Positions 8,518-16,465 of a stretch of DNA of 44,437 nucleotides are shown one piece after another. The DNA is taken from the NCBI GenBank assembly GCA_044506565.1, contig JBIQKN010000021.1:1-44437 (forward strand), read 5' to 3'. Each line of letters begins with the position of its first letter. Position 1 is the stretch's first letter. Made by a program: the position numbers and the translations under genes. Source of the stretch: Croceibacterium_A sp044506565. GTDB taxonomy: Bacteria; Pseudomonadota; Alphaproteobacteria; Sphingomonadales; Sphingomonadaceae. A model generated the notes under the pieces. The model saw only the letters and a list, made by a program, of their open reading frames with translations, had not been told where the DNA came from and ran no database searches.

Positions 8518-9558
8518 CTAGCCGATGACTTTGCCCAGGGATCGGGCGGTGAAATCCACCATGGGCACGACCCGCGCGTAATTCAACCGGGTCGGCCCGA
8601 TCACCCCGAGCACGCCGACCACCCTCCCCTCGCGGTCGCGGTAGGGCGCGGCGATGACCGACGACCCCGAAAGGGCGAACAGGCGGTTCTCGCTGCCGAT
8701 GAAAATCCGCGTCGCCTCGGCCTCGCGCGCGGAATCGAGCAGTTCGGCGACCGACTGCTTGCTCTCGAGATCGTCGATCAGCGAGCGGACCCGCTCGATG
8801 TCCGACAGCGCGGCGTCGTCGAGCAGGCGCGCCTGCCCGCGCACGATCAGCACCGGGCGGCGCGCAGCGTCCTCGCTCCACATCGCCAGCCCGCGTTCGA
8901 CAAGGTCGCGGCTCGCGCTGTCGAGCGCCGACTGCCCCGAGGCGATCTCGGCCTGCATGGCCCGCTCTGCTTCGGCCAGCGTACGCCCGGCGAGGCGGGC
9001 GGTGATGTAGTTGGAGGCTTCCTGCAGCGTCGACATCGAGGTGCCTGGCGGCAGCTCGAGCATCCGGTTCTCGATCGAGCCGTCGGCACCGACCACCACC
9101 GCCAGGGCACGGTCGCGATCGAGCGGGACGATGCTCAATTGCGCGAGCACCGGCTCGCGCCGCGGGACCATGACCATGCCCGCCGCGCCGGACAGGTCCG
9201 ACAGCACCGCGCTGGTCGCCTCGAGTGCGGCCTCGATGGGCCCCGGACGGTCGAGCCGCCGTTCGATGGCCGCGCGTTCCTCGGCCGTCGGCTCGGCTAC
9301 CTGCATCATGCCGTCGACGAACAGCCTGAGCCCGAGGTCGGTCGGCATCCGCCCGGCGCTGGTGTGCGGCGCCGCGAGCAGACCGAGCGCCTCGAGTTCG
9401 CTGAGCACCGAGCGGATCGATGCCGGCGACAGGTTGATTCCGCCCTCGGCGAGCGTTTTCGAGCCCACCGGGTGGCCGCTATCGAGATAGCCCTCGACCA
9501 CGAGACGAAAGATCGCCCGCGCGCGTTCGGTCAGTTCGCTTACCGGGGGAGAGGTCAT
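8518..9558 (-). CDS. hrcA: Heat-inducible transcription repressor HrcA
   Basis: Repressor that binds CIRCE elements, typically before groESL, and is itself controlled by GroEL. The 346-residue product has a winged-helix N terminus (R-A-I-F-R-L-V-V-E-G-Y-L and V-G-S-K-T-L, about 12-40), the H-T-S-A-G-R-M-P-T-D-L-G-L-R segment at about 62-75, and a GAF-like C-terminal domain ending in G-P-T-R-L-N-Y. The ATG at 9558 fits the family start (M-T-S-P-P-V-S-E-L-T-E-R-A); longer upstream reading frames are not conserved. It is divergent from rph with 63 bases between, and I see no CIRCE there. Confidence 0.95.
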   Translation of the reverse strand: MTSPPVSELTERARAIFRLVVEGYLDSGHPVGSKTLAEGGINLSPASIRSVLSELEALGLLAAPHTSAGRMPTDLGLRLFVDGMMQVAEPTAEERAAIERRLDRPGPIEAALEATSAVLSDLSGAAGMVMVPRREPVLAQLSIVPLDRDRALAVVVGADGSIENRMLELPPGTSMSTLQEASNYITARLAGRTLAEAERAMQAEIASGQSALDSASRDLVERGLAMWSEDAARRPVLIVRGQARLLDDAALSDIERVRSLIDDLESKQSVAELLDSAREAEATRIFIGSENRLFALSGSSVIAAPYRDREGRVVGVLGVIGPTRLNYARVVPMVDFTARSLGKVIG

Positions 9559-9621
9559 GACAGCGGCGTATCTAGTCGCTAGGGCGAAGTCAGAAAAGCT
9601 ATCCCCAGATTGGAAACCCCC

Positions 9622-10338
9622 ATGCGACCATCCGGCCGCGCGCCCGACGAAATGCGCGCCATCGAGATACTCACCGGTTTCACCAAGCACGCCGAAGGAT
9701 CGGTGCTGATCGGATTCGGCGACACGCTCGTACTGGTCACGGCGAGCGTCGAGGAGAAGGTGCCTCCGTTCCTGCGCGGCAAGGGCCAGGGGTGGGTAAC
9801 GGCCGAGTACTCGATGCTTCCCCGTGCCACCCATACGCGGGGTCAGCGCGAGGCGGCCAAGGGCAAGCAGAGCGGGCGGACGCAGGAGATCCAGCGGCTG
9901 ATCGGCCGTTCGCTCCGCGCCGTGACCGACCTCGCCAAGCTCGGCGAGCGGCAGGTCGTGCTCGATTGCGACGTGATTCAGGCCGACGGTGGAACCCGCA
10001 CCGCGGCGATCTCTGGCGCGTGGGTTGCGCTGCGGCTCGCCGTCGACAAGCTGATGGCGGCCGGGGCGATCGCCGAGGACCCGATCCAGGCCAAGGTGGC
10101 GGCGGTCAGTTGCGGCATATTCGAGGGCGTTCCGGTGCTCGACCTCGACTACCAGGAAGACAGCGCCGCCGACGCCGATGCGAACTTCGTGCTGCTCGAA
10201 GGCGGCAAGATCGCCGAAGTCCAGGCGACCGCCGAAGGCGCTTGCTACGACGAGGAAGGGCTGTTGAGGTTGCTGCGCCTCGCCCGCATCGGCTGCGACC
10301 GGATCTACGCCGCGCAGGCGGAGGCCGTGGGACGGTGA
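9622..10338 (+). CDS. rph: Ribonuclease PH
   Basis: Phosphate-dependent 3'-5' exoribonuclease that trims tRNA 3' ends; forms a hexameric ring in the cytoplasm. The product is 238 residues, the usual length, with conserved blocks M-R-P-S-G-R, G-Q-G-W-V-T-A-E-Y-S-M-L-P, the basic R-G-Q-R-E-A-A-K-G-K-Q-S-G-R-T-Q-E-I-Q segment and the phosphate-binding run D-G-G-T-R-T-A-A-I-S-G. An ATG start fits the family N terminus; a TTG four codons upstream is possible. It overlaps rdgB by GTGA. Confidence 0.97.
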   Translation: MRPSGRAPDEMRAIEILTGFTKHAEGSVLIGFGDTLVLVTASVEEKVPPFLRGKGQGWVTAEYSMLPRATHTRGQREAAKGKQSGRTQEIQRLIGRSLRAVTDLAKLGERQVVLDCDVIQADGGTRTAAISGAWVALRLAVDKLMAAGAIAEDPIQAKVAAVSCGIFEGVPVLDLDYQEDSAADADANFVLLEGGKIAEVQATAEGACYDEEGLLRLLRLARIGCDRIYAAQAEAVGR

Positions 10339-10961
10339 GCCCCAAGCTCGGCGCGGGCAAGCTGGTCATCGCCACGCACAACGCGGGCAAGCTGCGCGAG
10401 ATCGCGGCGCTGCTGGCGCCTTACGGCACCGAGTGCCTCTCGGCCGGCTCGCTCGGCCTGCCCGAACCGCCAGAAACCGGTCGCACCTTTGCCGAGAACG
10501 CGCTGATCAAGGCGCTCGCGGCGGCGGAGAGCTCGGGCTTGCCGGCGCTCGCCGACGACAGCGGCCTGTCGGTCGCGGCGCTCGACGGCCGGCCGGGGGT
10601 GTGGACCGCGGACTGGGCCGAGCGGCAGTGGTTCGAGGGCGAACCGGGGCGCGACTGGTACATGGCGATGGGCAAGGTCGAAGGCATGCTGCAGGCCAAG
10701 GGCCCCGACGCGCCGCGCGACGCCTGGTTCAGCTGCGTGCTCGCGCTGGCCTGGCCCGACGGCGACCACGCGATCTACGAAGGCCGGGTCGAAGGCACGC
10801 TCACCTGGCCGCCGCGCGGCACGATGGGCTTCGGTTACGACCCGGTGTTCGTGCCGAACGGCCACGATCGGACCTTCGCCGAACTCGATCCCGAAGAGAA
10901 ACACCGGATCAGCCACCGGGCCGACGCCTTCGCCAGGCTGGTGGCCGACCAGTTCGCCTAA
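10335..10961 (+). CDS. rdgB: Non-canonical purine NTP pyrophosphatase (RdgB/HAM1)
   Basis: Hydrolyses dITP, dXTP and ITP to monophosphates, keeping deaminated purines out of DNA and RNA. The 208-residue product carries the family signature A-T-H-N-A-G-K-L-R-E-I at about 11-21, the metal site A-L-A-D-D-S-G-L-S-V at about 71-80 and the substrate segment G-F-G-Y-D-P-V-F near 165. Translation starts at GTG overlapping the rph stop by four bases, so the two are coupled. Its last bases overlap the convergent CAP-domain gene. Confidence 0.95.
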   Translation: MSPKLGAGKLVIATHNAGKLREIAALLAPYGTECLSAGSLGLPEPPETGRTFAENALIKALAAAESSGLPALADDSGLSVAALDGRPGVWTADWAERQWFEGEPGRDWYMAMGKVEGMLQAKGPDAPRDAWFSCVLALAWPDGDHAIYEGRVEGTLTWPPRGTMGFGYDPVFVPNGHDRTFAELDPEEKHRISHRADAFARLVADQFA

Positions 10962-11497
10962 AACGGCCTCTGGCCGAGCCAATTGCCCGCCGGCCAGTAG
11001 CGGCAGACGAGGAAATCGTCGCGCGCGCCGCGCGCCACCGCGCAGCCGACCTCGCGCGTGCCGCGCCAGACGACTTGCGTGTAGTGCCCGACGTCCTGCC
11101 AGTTGCCGGTGCGTGAGACGTTGGGGAAAGTGCCGTGGCGATAATGACGGCGCTCGCCGATGAACGCGCCGATCATTTCCTCAACGGCGAAGTAGCCGGC
11201 CGAACCCATCCACAGGTTCTCTCCGGCGCCACGGTTCTCGGTTCGCGGCGCGTGACGAAGCCAGCCTTCCCGGGCCAGCCGATGCGCCCAAGCTTCGGCG
11301 TCGCGGGCCAGGTTGGTGTTCCACGCCAGGCGCGGAACGCCCGCACGGTCTCGTTCGCGATTGTGTTCGGCCAGCGCGCGCTGGGCGAATCCATCGCGTT
11401 CATCGTGGAGTGAGGGGTACTGCGCGGACGCGCCGCCTGCCGCTCCTGCGGCGAGCAGGACGCCGAGCACCCCGGCAATGCGACCTTTCATTTTCAC
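10958..11497 (-). CDS. CAP (SCP/PR-1) domain secreted protein
   Basis: A 179-residue exported protein. A signal peptide (about 1-25, ending A-S-A) is followed by one CAP domain. Its family motifs are visible: A-E-H-N-R-E-R (about 43-49), G-A-G-E-N-L-W-M-G, and G-H-Y-T-Q-V-V-W-R-G-T-R-E-V-G-C-A. The two His of the metal-binding CAP cavity appear to be present. The biochemical role of bacterial CAP proteins is mostly unknown. Start is GTG 11497 or ATG 11491. It is convergent with rdgB, overlapping by four bases, and divergent from hemW. Confidence 0.88.
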   Translation of the reverse strand: MKMKGRIAGVLGVLLAAGAAGGASAQYPSLHDERDGFAQRALAEHNRERDRAGVPRLAWNTNLARDAEAWAHRLAREGWLRHAPRTENRGAGENLWMGSAGYFAVEEMIGAFIGERRHYRHGTFPNVSRTGNWQDVGHYTQVVWRGTREVGCAVARGARDDFLVCRYWPAGNWLGQRPF

Positions 11498-11542
11498 GAC
11501 CCATTTCTTGACATTGGGGAGTTAACGCTCCCTCAAAGGCGC

Positions 11543-12733
11543 GTGACCCGCGCTCTCTACGTTCACTGGCCCTTCTGTTTACGCAAATGCCCTTACTGCG
11601 ACTTCAATTCGCATGTACGAGATAGAGTCGAAGTGGACGAGTGGGGTAATGCACTACTGAAAGACCTGTTCCACGAAGCAGACGAATCCCGCAAAGTATT
11701 GGATTCGAATAACAAATTGAGGTCGCAAACACTTAAACCACTGAATTCTATATTCTTTGGTGGTGGCACACCATCGTTGATGCCTCCGCAGCTCGTCGGC
11801 ACGATCCTTGCCGAAGCCGAACGGTACTGGGGTTTCGCTCCGGACATCGAGATCACCCTCGAAGCCAATCCTTCCTCGGTCGAGGCGGCCAACTTCGCTG
11901 AACTCGCGTCCGCCGGGATCAACCGCGTCTCGCTGGGACTCCAGGCGCTCGACGACGCGGCACTTCGGTTCCTCGGACGCCTGCACGACGTCGACGAGGG
12001 ACTCGCGGCGCTCGACGTCGCCCAGCGTCATTTCGCGCGCGTGAACATCGACCTGATCTACGCGCGGCCCGGCCAGACCGCCGGACAATGGGCAACCGAG
12101 CTGGCACGCGCGATCGGCTTCGGTACCGGGCATCTTTCGCTCTACCAGCTGACGATCGAGCCCGGCACGCGCTTCGCCACCGACGTGCGGCAGGGAAGGT
12201 TCACGCCGCTTGAGGACGACCCCGCCGCCGATCTCTACGCGCTGACGGGCGAGTTGACCGAGGCCGCAGGCCTGCCGGCCTACGAGATCAGCAATCATGC
12301 CCGGCCTGGCGAGGAGAGCCGTCACAACCTCACCTATTGGCGCTACGAGGACTACGCCGGGATCGGACCCGGAGCGCATGGACGGCGCGGAGGCATGGCG
12401 ACGCAGCGGCACCGCAAGCCCGAAAACTTCCTTGCCGCCGTCGCCCGCAACGGACACGGGATCGTCGAGCAGCGCGAACTCGGCCCTCGCGAACGCGGTG
12501 CCGAAGCGCTGTTGATGGGCCTGCGCCTGCGCGAGGGCATCGACCTTGCCGATCTTGCCCGGCGTGTCGGCGTTCCCGCAGCCGATCTGGTCGACCGCGA
12601 GCGTCTCGCCTTCCACGAACGCCTCGGGTTCGCCTGGAGCGACGCCGATCGTATCGGAATCGCGCCGCGCGGCATGCCGCTGCTCGACGCCTTGCTCGCC
12701 GAGCTCGTGCCCGATGCGCTGGCGGCAGCATGA
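11543..12733 (+). CDS. hemW: Radical SAM haem chaperone HemW
   Basis: HemW-family radical SAM protein (often annotated as oxygen-independent coproporphyrinogen oxidase) thought to bind and transfer haem. The cluster-binding motif C12-x3-C16-x2-C19 is followed by F20, as in HemW, and F-G-G-G-T-P-S-L and the H-N-L-T-Y-W-R segment are present. At 396 residues it is slightly longer than usual, owing to about 15 extra residues around 55-70 (V-L-D-S-N-N-K-L-R-S-Q-T-L-K). This insert lies in an AT-rich patch: G+C over 11641-11760 is about 42%. Start is GTG with an AAAGG site four bases before it. Its stop overlaps the xerC start. Confidence 0.92.
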   Translation: MTRALYVHWPFCLRKCPYCDFNSHVRDRVEVDEWGNALLKDLFHEADESRKVLDSNNKLRSQTLKPLNSIFFGGGTPSLMPPQLVGTILAEAERYWGFAPDIEITLEANPSSVEAANFAELASAGINRVSLGLQALDDAALRFLGRLHDVDEGLAALDVAQRHFARVNIDLIYARPGQTAGQWATELARAIGFGTGHLSLYQLTIEPGTRFATDVRQGRFTPLEDDPAADLYALTGELTEAAGLPAYEISNHARPGEESRHNLTYWRYEDYAGIGPGAHGRRGGMATQRHRKPENFLAAVARNGHGIVEQRELGPRERGAEALLMGLRLREGIDLADLARRVGVPAADLVDRERLAFHERLGFAWSDADRIGIAPRGMPLLDALLAELVPDALAAA

Positions 12734-13626
12734 TGCGGGCGGACCTGCTCGAGGCGTGGAGTAGCCATCTTGCGGCCGGCCGCCGCCGATCGCCGCACAC
12801 CGTGCGCGCCTACGTCGCGACCGCGGCGCGGCTGATCGACCGGACCGGCGCGACGGACTGGGCCGCCCTCGCCCGGCTCGACGCCGGTGATTTGCGCGCC
12901 CAGCTGGCCGAGCGTCGCGCCCAGGGGCTCGGCAACGTCTCCGCCGCGCGCGAACTCTCGGCGCTCAAGGCCTTTCTCGCGTTCGCGCGCGAGCAGGCCG
13001 GACATGCCGAGCCGAGCTCGCCCCGGCTGCGCGGACCGCGCATCAAGAAGGGCCTGCCGCGGCCGGTGACACCCGACGATGCCGCGAACCTCGCCGACGC
13101 CGTGCACCAGTCTGCGGCGGAGGAATGGATCGGCGCGCGCGATCGGGCGGTGTTGCTGCTGATGTACGGCGCCGGGCTGCGGATTGCCGAGGCGCTGTCG
13201 CTCAGGGGTTCGGACCTGCCGCTGGGCGAGACGCTGGCGGTGACCGGCAAGGGCGGCAAACAGCGGGTCGTCCCGCTGCTGCCGATCGTTCGGGCCGCGG
13301 TTGCCGACTACGCGGCGCGCTGCCCATGGACGCTGCTCCCCGGCGAGCCGCTGTTTCGCGGCGCCAAGGGCGGCCCGCTCAGCCAGGGCATGGTGCAGAA
13401 GGCGATGGCGCGCGCCCGTATCGCGCTGGGCCTTCCGGCGACCGCCACACCCCATGCATTACGCCATAGCTTCGCCACGCACCTGCTCGGCGCCGGAGCC
13501 GACCTGCGCAGCCTGCAGGAGCTGCTCGGACATGCCAGCCTCGGGTCCACGCAGATCTACACGAAGGTGGATGCGGCGACGCTGCTCGACACCTACCGCG
13601 CGGCGCACCCGCGCGAGCGGCGCTAG
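12730..13626 (+). CDS. xerC: Tyrosine recombinase XerC
   Basis: Site-specific recombinase that, with XerD, resolves chromosome dimers at dif during division. The 298-residue protein has an N-terminal SAM-like DNA-binding domain (1-95) and a catalytic domain with all key residues: R151 in G-A-G-L-R-I-A-E-A-L, K174 in T-G-K-G-G-K-Q-R, H242-x-x-R245, H268 in L-L-G-H-A-S-L-G-S-T and nucleophile Y277. Length and housekeeping context point to XerC rather than a mobile-element integrase; XerC versus XerD is judged from sequence feel only. Two adjacent ATGs overlap the hemW stop, indicating coupling. Confidence 0.88.
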   Translation: MMRADLLEAWSSHLAAGRRRSPHTVRAYVATAARLIDRTGATDWAALARLDAGDLRAQLAERRAQGLGNVSAARELSALKAFLAFAREQAGHAEPSSPRLRGPRIKKGLPRPVTPDDAANLADAVHQSAAEEWIGARDRAVLLLMYGAGLRIAEALSLRGSDLPLGETLAVTGKGGKQRVVPLLPIVRAAVADYAARCPWTLLPGEPLFRGAKGGPLSQGMVQKAMARARIALGLPATATPHALRHSFATHLLGAGADLRSLQELLGHASLGSTQIYTKVDAATLLDTYRAAHPRERR

Positions 13627-14228
13627 CGCTCTCGGCGCGGCTTCCAGGTCGCGACGCGATAGGCGTAAATCCCGAGCAGCACCACGACCAGGCCGACGAC
13701 CGTCCAGCTTGCGTAAGTCTCGTAGCGCTCGATCAGCGGCGCGAGGCGCCGGCCGCCCTCGACCAGCAGCACGTTCCAGACGGCTGCACCGGCGAAGGTG
13801 TAGGCGAGGAACTTCCACAGCGACATGTGCGACAACCCGGCCGGCAGCGAGACGATCGTGCGCAGGAACGGCGAGAAGCGCAGCAGGAACACGACCCACT
13901 GCCCGTGCCGCTGGAAGAACCGCGCGGCGCGCTCGATGTCCTCGAAGTCCAGTGTGATCCACCGGCCGTGCCGCTCGATGAACGGCTCGAGCCGGCGGTA
14001 GCCCCATTTGTCGCCGACCCAGTACCAGGCATAGTTGCCCAGCGTGGAGCCGGCCGTGCCGACCGCGATCAGCGGCCAGAACTCCATCGTGCCGCGCGCG
14101 ACGAGCACGCCACCGATGCCCATGATCACTTCCGACGGGATCGGCGGGAACACGTTCTCGAGCGCCATCAGCACGAAGATGCCGAAGTATCCGCCCCAGG
14201 CGATGGCGTTGACGATGAATTCGTACAT
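13623..14228 (-). CDS. DedA family membrane protein
   Basis: A 201-residue inner-membrane protein of the DedA/VTT superfamily, now linked to recycling of undecaprenyl phosphate and phospholipids across the membrane. The family marks are visible: E-N-V-F-P-P-I-P-S-E (about 24-33), G-N-Y-A-W-Y-W-V-G (about 64-72), and the F-x-R-F-S-P-F-x-R-T motif (about 116-125) near the re-entrant loops. A final transmembrane helix is followed by a basic tail. Its 3' end overlaps the convergent xerC by four bases. Confidence 0.92.
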   Translation of the reverse strand: MYEFIVNAIAWGGYFGIFVLMALENVFPPIPSEVIMGIGGVLVARGTMEFWPLIAVGTAGSTLGNYAWYWVGDKWGYRRLEPFIERHGRWITLDFEDIERAARFFQRHGQWVVFLLRFSPFLRTIVSLPAGLSHMSLWKFLAYTFAGAAVWNVLLVEGGRRLAPLIERYETYASWTVVGLVVVLLGIYAYRVATWKPRRER

Positions 14229-14260
14229 GGTGCGGGAAACGGCTCAGCGCCGTATCGGGT

Positions 14261-15226
14261 TCACGTCAGACCCAGCGCGCCGAGCCGGCCCTCGATCGCG
14301 TCCCAGATGCGGCCGCCGGTGTCGGTGCCGTCGAACTTGTCGATCGCGACGATTCCGGTCGGCGAGGTGACGTTGATTTCGGTCAGCCACTGGCCCCCGA
14401 TCACGTCGATGCCGACGAAGATCAGCCCGAGCCGCTTGAGCTCGGGCCCGAGCGCGGCGCAGATTTCCTCCTCGCGCGGGGTTAGCCGGGTCGGTTCGGC
14501 CGAGCCGCCCTGGACAAGGTTCGAGCGGAATTCGCCCTCCCCCGGCCTCCGGTTGATCGCGCCGGCGACCTCGCCGTCGACGAGTACGATGCGCTTGTCG
14601 CCCTCGGCCACCTCGGGGAGGAACGGCTGCACCATGTGCGGCTCGGGCCAGGTCTGGTTGAACACCTCGATCAGCGCCGAGAGGTTGTCACCGGTCTCGG
14701 GCACGCGGAAGATCGCCTTGCCGCCGTTGCCGTGGATCGGCTTGACCACGACCGCCCCGTGGCGGCGCATGAACGCCCGGACTTCGTCGACGCTGCGGGT
14801 CACCAGCGTCGGCGGCATGAAATGCCGGAAGTCGAGCACGAACACCTTTTCCGGCGCGTTGCGCACGCTGACCGGGTTGTTGACCACCAGCGTCTCGCGC
14901 TCGATCCGCTCGAGCAGGTGCGTCGCGGTGATGTAGCCCATGTGGAACGGCGGGTCCTGCCGCATCAGCACGACGTCGACGTCGCGACCGAGGTCGAGCC
15001 GGCGCGCTTCGCCGGCCTCGAAGTGGTCGCCCTCGACAGGTCTTACCGTTACTGGCCGCGCCAGCGCGTGCAGCCGCCCATCCTCGTCGAGCGTCAGGCT
15101 GCCGACGTCGTAGTGGAACAGCGCGTGCCCGCGTGCCTGGGCCGAGAGCATCAGCGCGAAGCTCGAATCGCCGGCGATGTTGATGCTTTCGAGCGGATCC
15201 ATCTGGACCGCGACGCGGACTGTCAT
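14261..15226 (-). CDS. gshB: Glutathione synthase
   Basis: ATP-grasp ligase joining gamma-glutamylcysteine and glycine, the second step of glutathione synthesis. The 321-residue length is typical. Visible motifs: V-Q-M-D-P near the N terminus, R-Q-D-P-P-F-H-M-G-Y at about 89-98, ATP-grasp segments V-V-V-K-P-I-H-G-N-G-G-K and R-I-V-L-V-D-G-E-V-A-G, and the metal ligands in E-I-N-V-T-S-P-T-G near the C terminus. The ATG was chosen over an upstream in-frame start because the family begins M-x-V-R-V-A-V-Q-M-D. Glutathione made here would supply the transferase encoded at 24139-24894. Confidence 0.97.
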   Translation of the reverse strand: MTVRVAVQMDPLESINIAGDSSFALMLSAQARGHALFHYDVGSLTLDEDGRLHALARPVTVRPVEGDHFEAGEARRLDLGRDVDVVLMRQDPPFHMGYITATHLLERIERETLVVNNPVSVRNAPEKVFVLDFRHFMPPTLVTRSVDEVRAFMRRHGAVVVKPIHGNGGKAIFRVPETGDNLSALIEVFNQTWPEPHMVQPFLPEVAEGDKRIVLVDGEVAGAINRRPGEGEFRSNLVQGGSAEPTRLTPREEEICAALGPELKRLGLIFVGIDVIGGQWLTEINVTSPTGIVAIDKFDGTDTGGRIWDAIEGRLGALGLT

Positions 15227-15236
15227 CGATGACCCC

Positions 15237-15587
15237 TCAAGGTTGCCAGGCGTTGACGATGTGGCGCGGCCAGCGGCCCGGCGCAAGCAGCAGCACGTCG
15301 ATCCGGAGCGTGTCGCGCGGTCCGGAGTAGCGATGCGCGACCGCCTCGACGGCGGCGGCGACGCGGCGCAGGCGGTACTCGTCGATGGCCAGCGCGAGAT
15401 CGGCCGCGCCCGCGCGCCACTTGACCTCGACGAAGGCCACGGTCCGCCCGCGGCGGGCGATCAGGTCTATCTCGCCGCGCGGGGTCTTCACCCGCCGGGC
15501 GACGACCCGCCACCCGTGCAGACGCAGCCACCACGCAGCCCAGCCTTCGCCCCGTCGGCCGCGGCGTTCGGCCAGCTCGCGCTTCAT
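15237..15587 (-). CDS. YraN family protein (UPF0102), endonuclease-like
   Basis: A 116-residue protein of the UPF0102/YraN family, which has a restriction-endonuclease-like fold. The PD-(D/E)XK-like core is visible as G-E-I-D-L-I-A-R-R-G and F-V-E-V-K-W-R. Family function is not settled; links to DNA processing are proposed. Its ATG overlaps the rsmI stop (ATGA), the common rsmI-yraN arrangement, and gshB begins 10 bases after it ends, so rsmI-yraN-gshB look like one leftward operon. Confidence 0.92.
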   Translation of the reverse strand: MKRELAERRGRRGEGWAAWWLRLHGWRVVARRVKTPRGEIDLIARRGRTVAFVEVKWRAGAADLALAIDEYRLRRVAAAVEAVAHRYSGPRDTLRIDVLLLAPGRWPRHIVNAWQP

Positions 15588-16420
15588 TTGAGTTCGAGCG
15601 CGCGAGCGTAGAGCAGCTTGCGGTCGAGCCCGGTGGCCTTCGCCACCTGCGCGGCCGCCTGCGACGGCTTGGCGGATAGCAGCGCTTCGCGCAGTAGCGC
15701 ATCGGCGTCGAACTCCCCCGTGCCGCCGTCGGTCGGGGGCCCAACTAGCAACACGATCTCGCCTTTGGGAGGATGCGCTTCGTAGTGTGCGATCAGCTCC
15801 GCCGGGGTGCCGCTGCGGCATTCCTCGTAGAGCTTGGTCAACTCGCGTGCGACCGCGACCTCGCGTCCCGGCAGAACTTCGCCGATCGCCGCGAGCGAGC
15901 GGACGAGCCGCGGTGCGGTCTCGAAGAACACCAGCGTCGCCCGCACCGCGCCGAGCTCCGCCAGCACCTCGGCCCGCGCCTTGTCCTTCGGCGGCAGGAA
16001 CCCGGCGAACAGGAAGCGGTCGCTCGGCAGACCCGACAGCGTCAGCGCGACCACCGGTGCGCTCGGCCCGGGCAGGCTGGTCACCGCGATCCCCGCGGCG
16101 CGCGCCTCGCGCACGAGCCGGTACCCGGGATCGGAGACCAGCGGCGTTCCCGCGTCGCTGACCAGCGCGACCGCCTTGTCGCGCATCGAATCGAGCAACC
16201 GCGCCCGGTCGCGGTCGCCCGCGTGGTCGTCGTAGCGCCAGAGCGGCCTGGAGAGCCCGAGGTGCCGCAGGAGCTTGGCCGTCACGCGGGTATCCTCGCA
16301 AGCGATCGCGTCGCAGCGTGCAAGCACGTCCGCGGCCCTGGTCGTCACGTCGCCGAGGTTGCCTATCGGGGTCGCGACAATATACAGGCCGGGGAGAAGA
16401 GGTTCAGGGTCGGTCGGCAT
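15584..16420 (-). CDS. rsmI: 16S rRNA (cytidine(1402)-2'-O)-methyltransferase
   Basis: SAM-dependent enzyme that 2'-O-methylates C1402 in the 16S decoding centre. The 278-residue protein shows the tetrapyrrole-methylase fold signatures: L-Y-I-V-A-T-P-I-G-N-L-G-D at about 12-24, C-E-D-T-R near 41-45, and V-S-D-A-G-T-P-L-V-S-D-P-G at about 87-99. Q-x-K-x-T-G-L-type C-terminal residues (A-K-A-T-G-L-D-R-K) are present. It starts the yraN-gshB operon and is divergent from the LpoA-like gene, with only 45 bases for both promoters. Confidence 0.96.
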   Translation of the reverse strand: MPTDPEPLLPGLYIVATPIGNLGDVTTRAADVLARCDAIACEDTRVTAKLLRHLGLSRPLWRYDDHAGDRDRARLLDSMRDKAVALVSDAGTPLVSDPGYRLVREARAAGIAVTSLPGPSAPVVALTLSGLPSDRFLFAGFLPPKDKARAEVLAELGAVRATLVFFETAPRLVRSLAAIGEVLPGREVAVARELTKLYEECRSGTPAELIAHYEAHPPKGEIVLLVGPPTDGGTGEFDADALLREALLSAKPSQAAAQVAKATGLDRKLLYARALELK

Positions 16421-16465
16421 CGCTCACGCGGTGCTTGTGGCCCAGTTGCAGTTGGAGCCGCAAGC

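Noticed and set aside
9559..9621. A CIRCE operator between hrcA and rph
   Set aside because: No TTAGCACTC-N9-GAGTGCTAA-like inverted repeat is present in either orientation.
11508..11540. A sigma-70 promoter before hemW (TTGACA at 11508-11513)
   Set aside because: The -35 box is perfect, and a small GGGAG-N6-CTCCC dyad (11517-11532) follows, but there is no acceptable -10 box at the right distance. Not listed as a feature.
12730..13626. The tyrosine recombinase as an integrase of a mobile element
   Set aside because: Its length, SAM-like N-terminal domain and coupling to hemW fit XerC. There is no attachment-site repeat, tRNA gene or cargo next to it.
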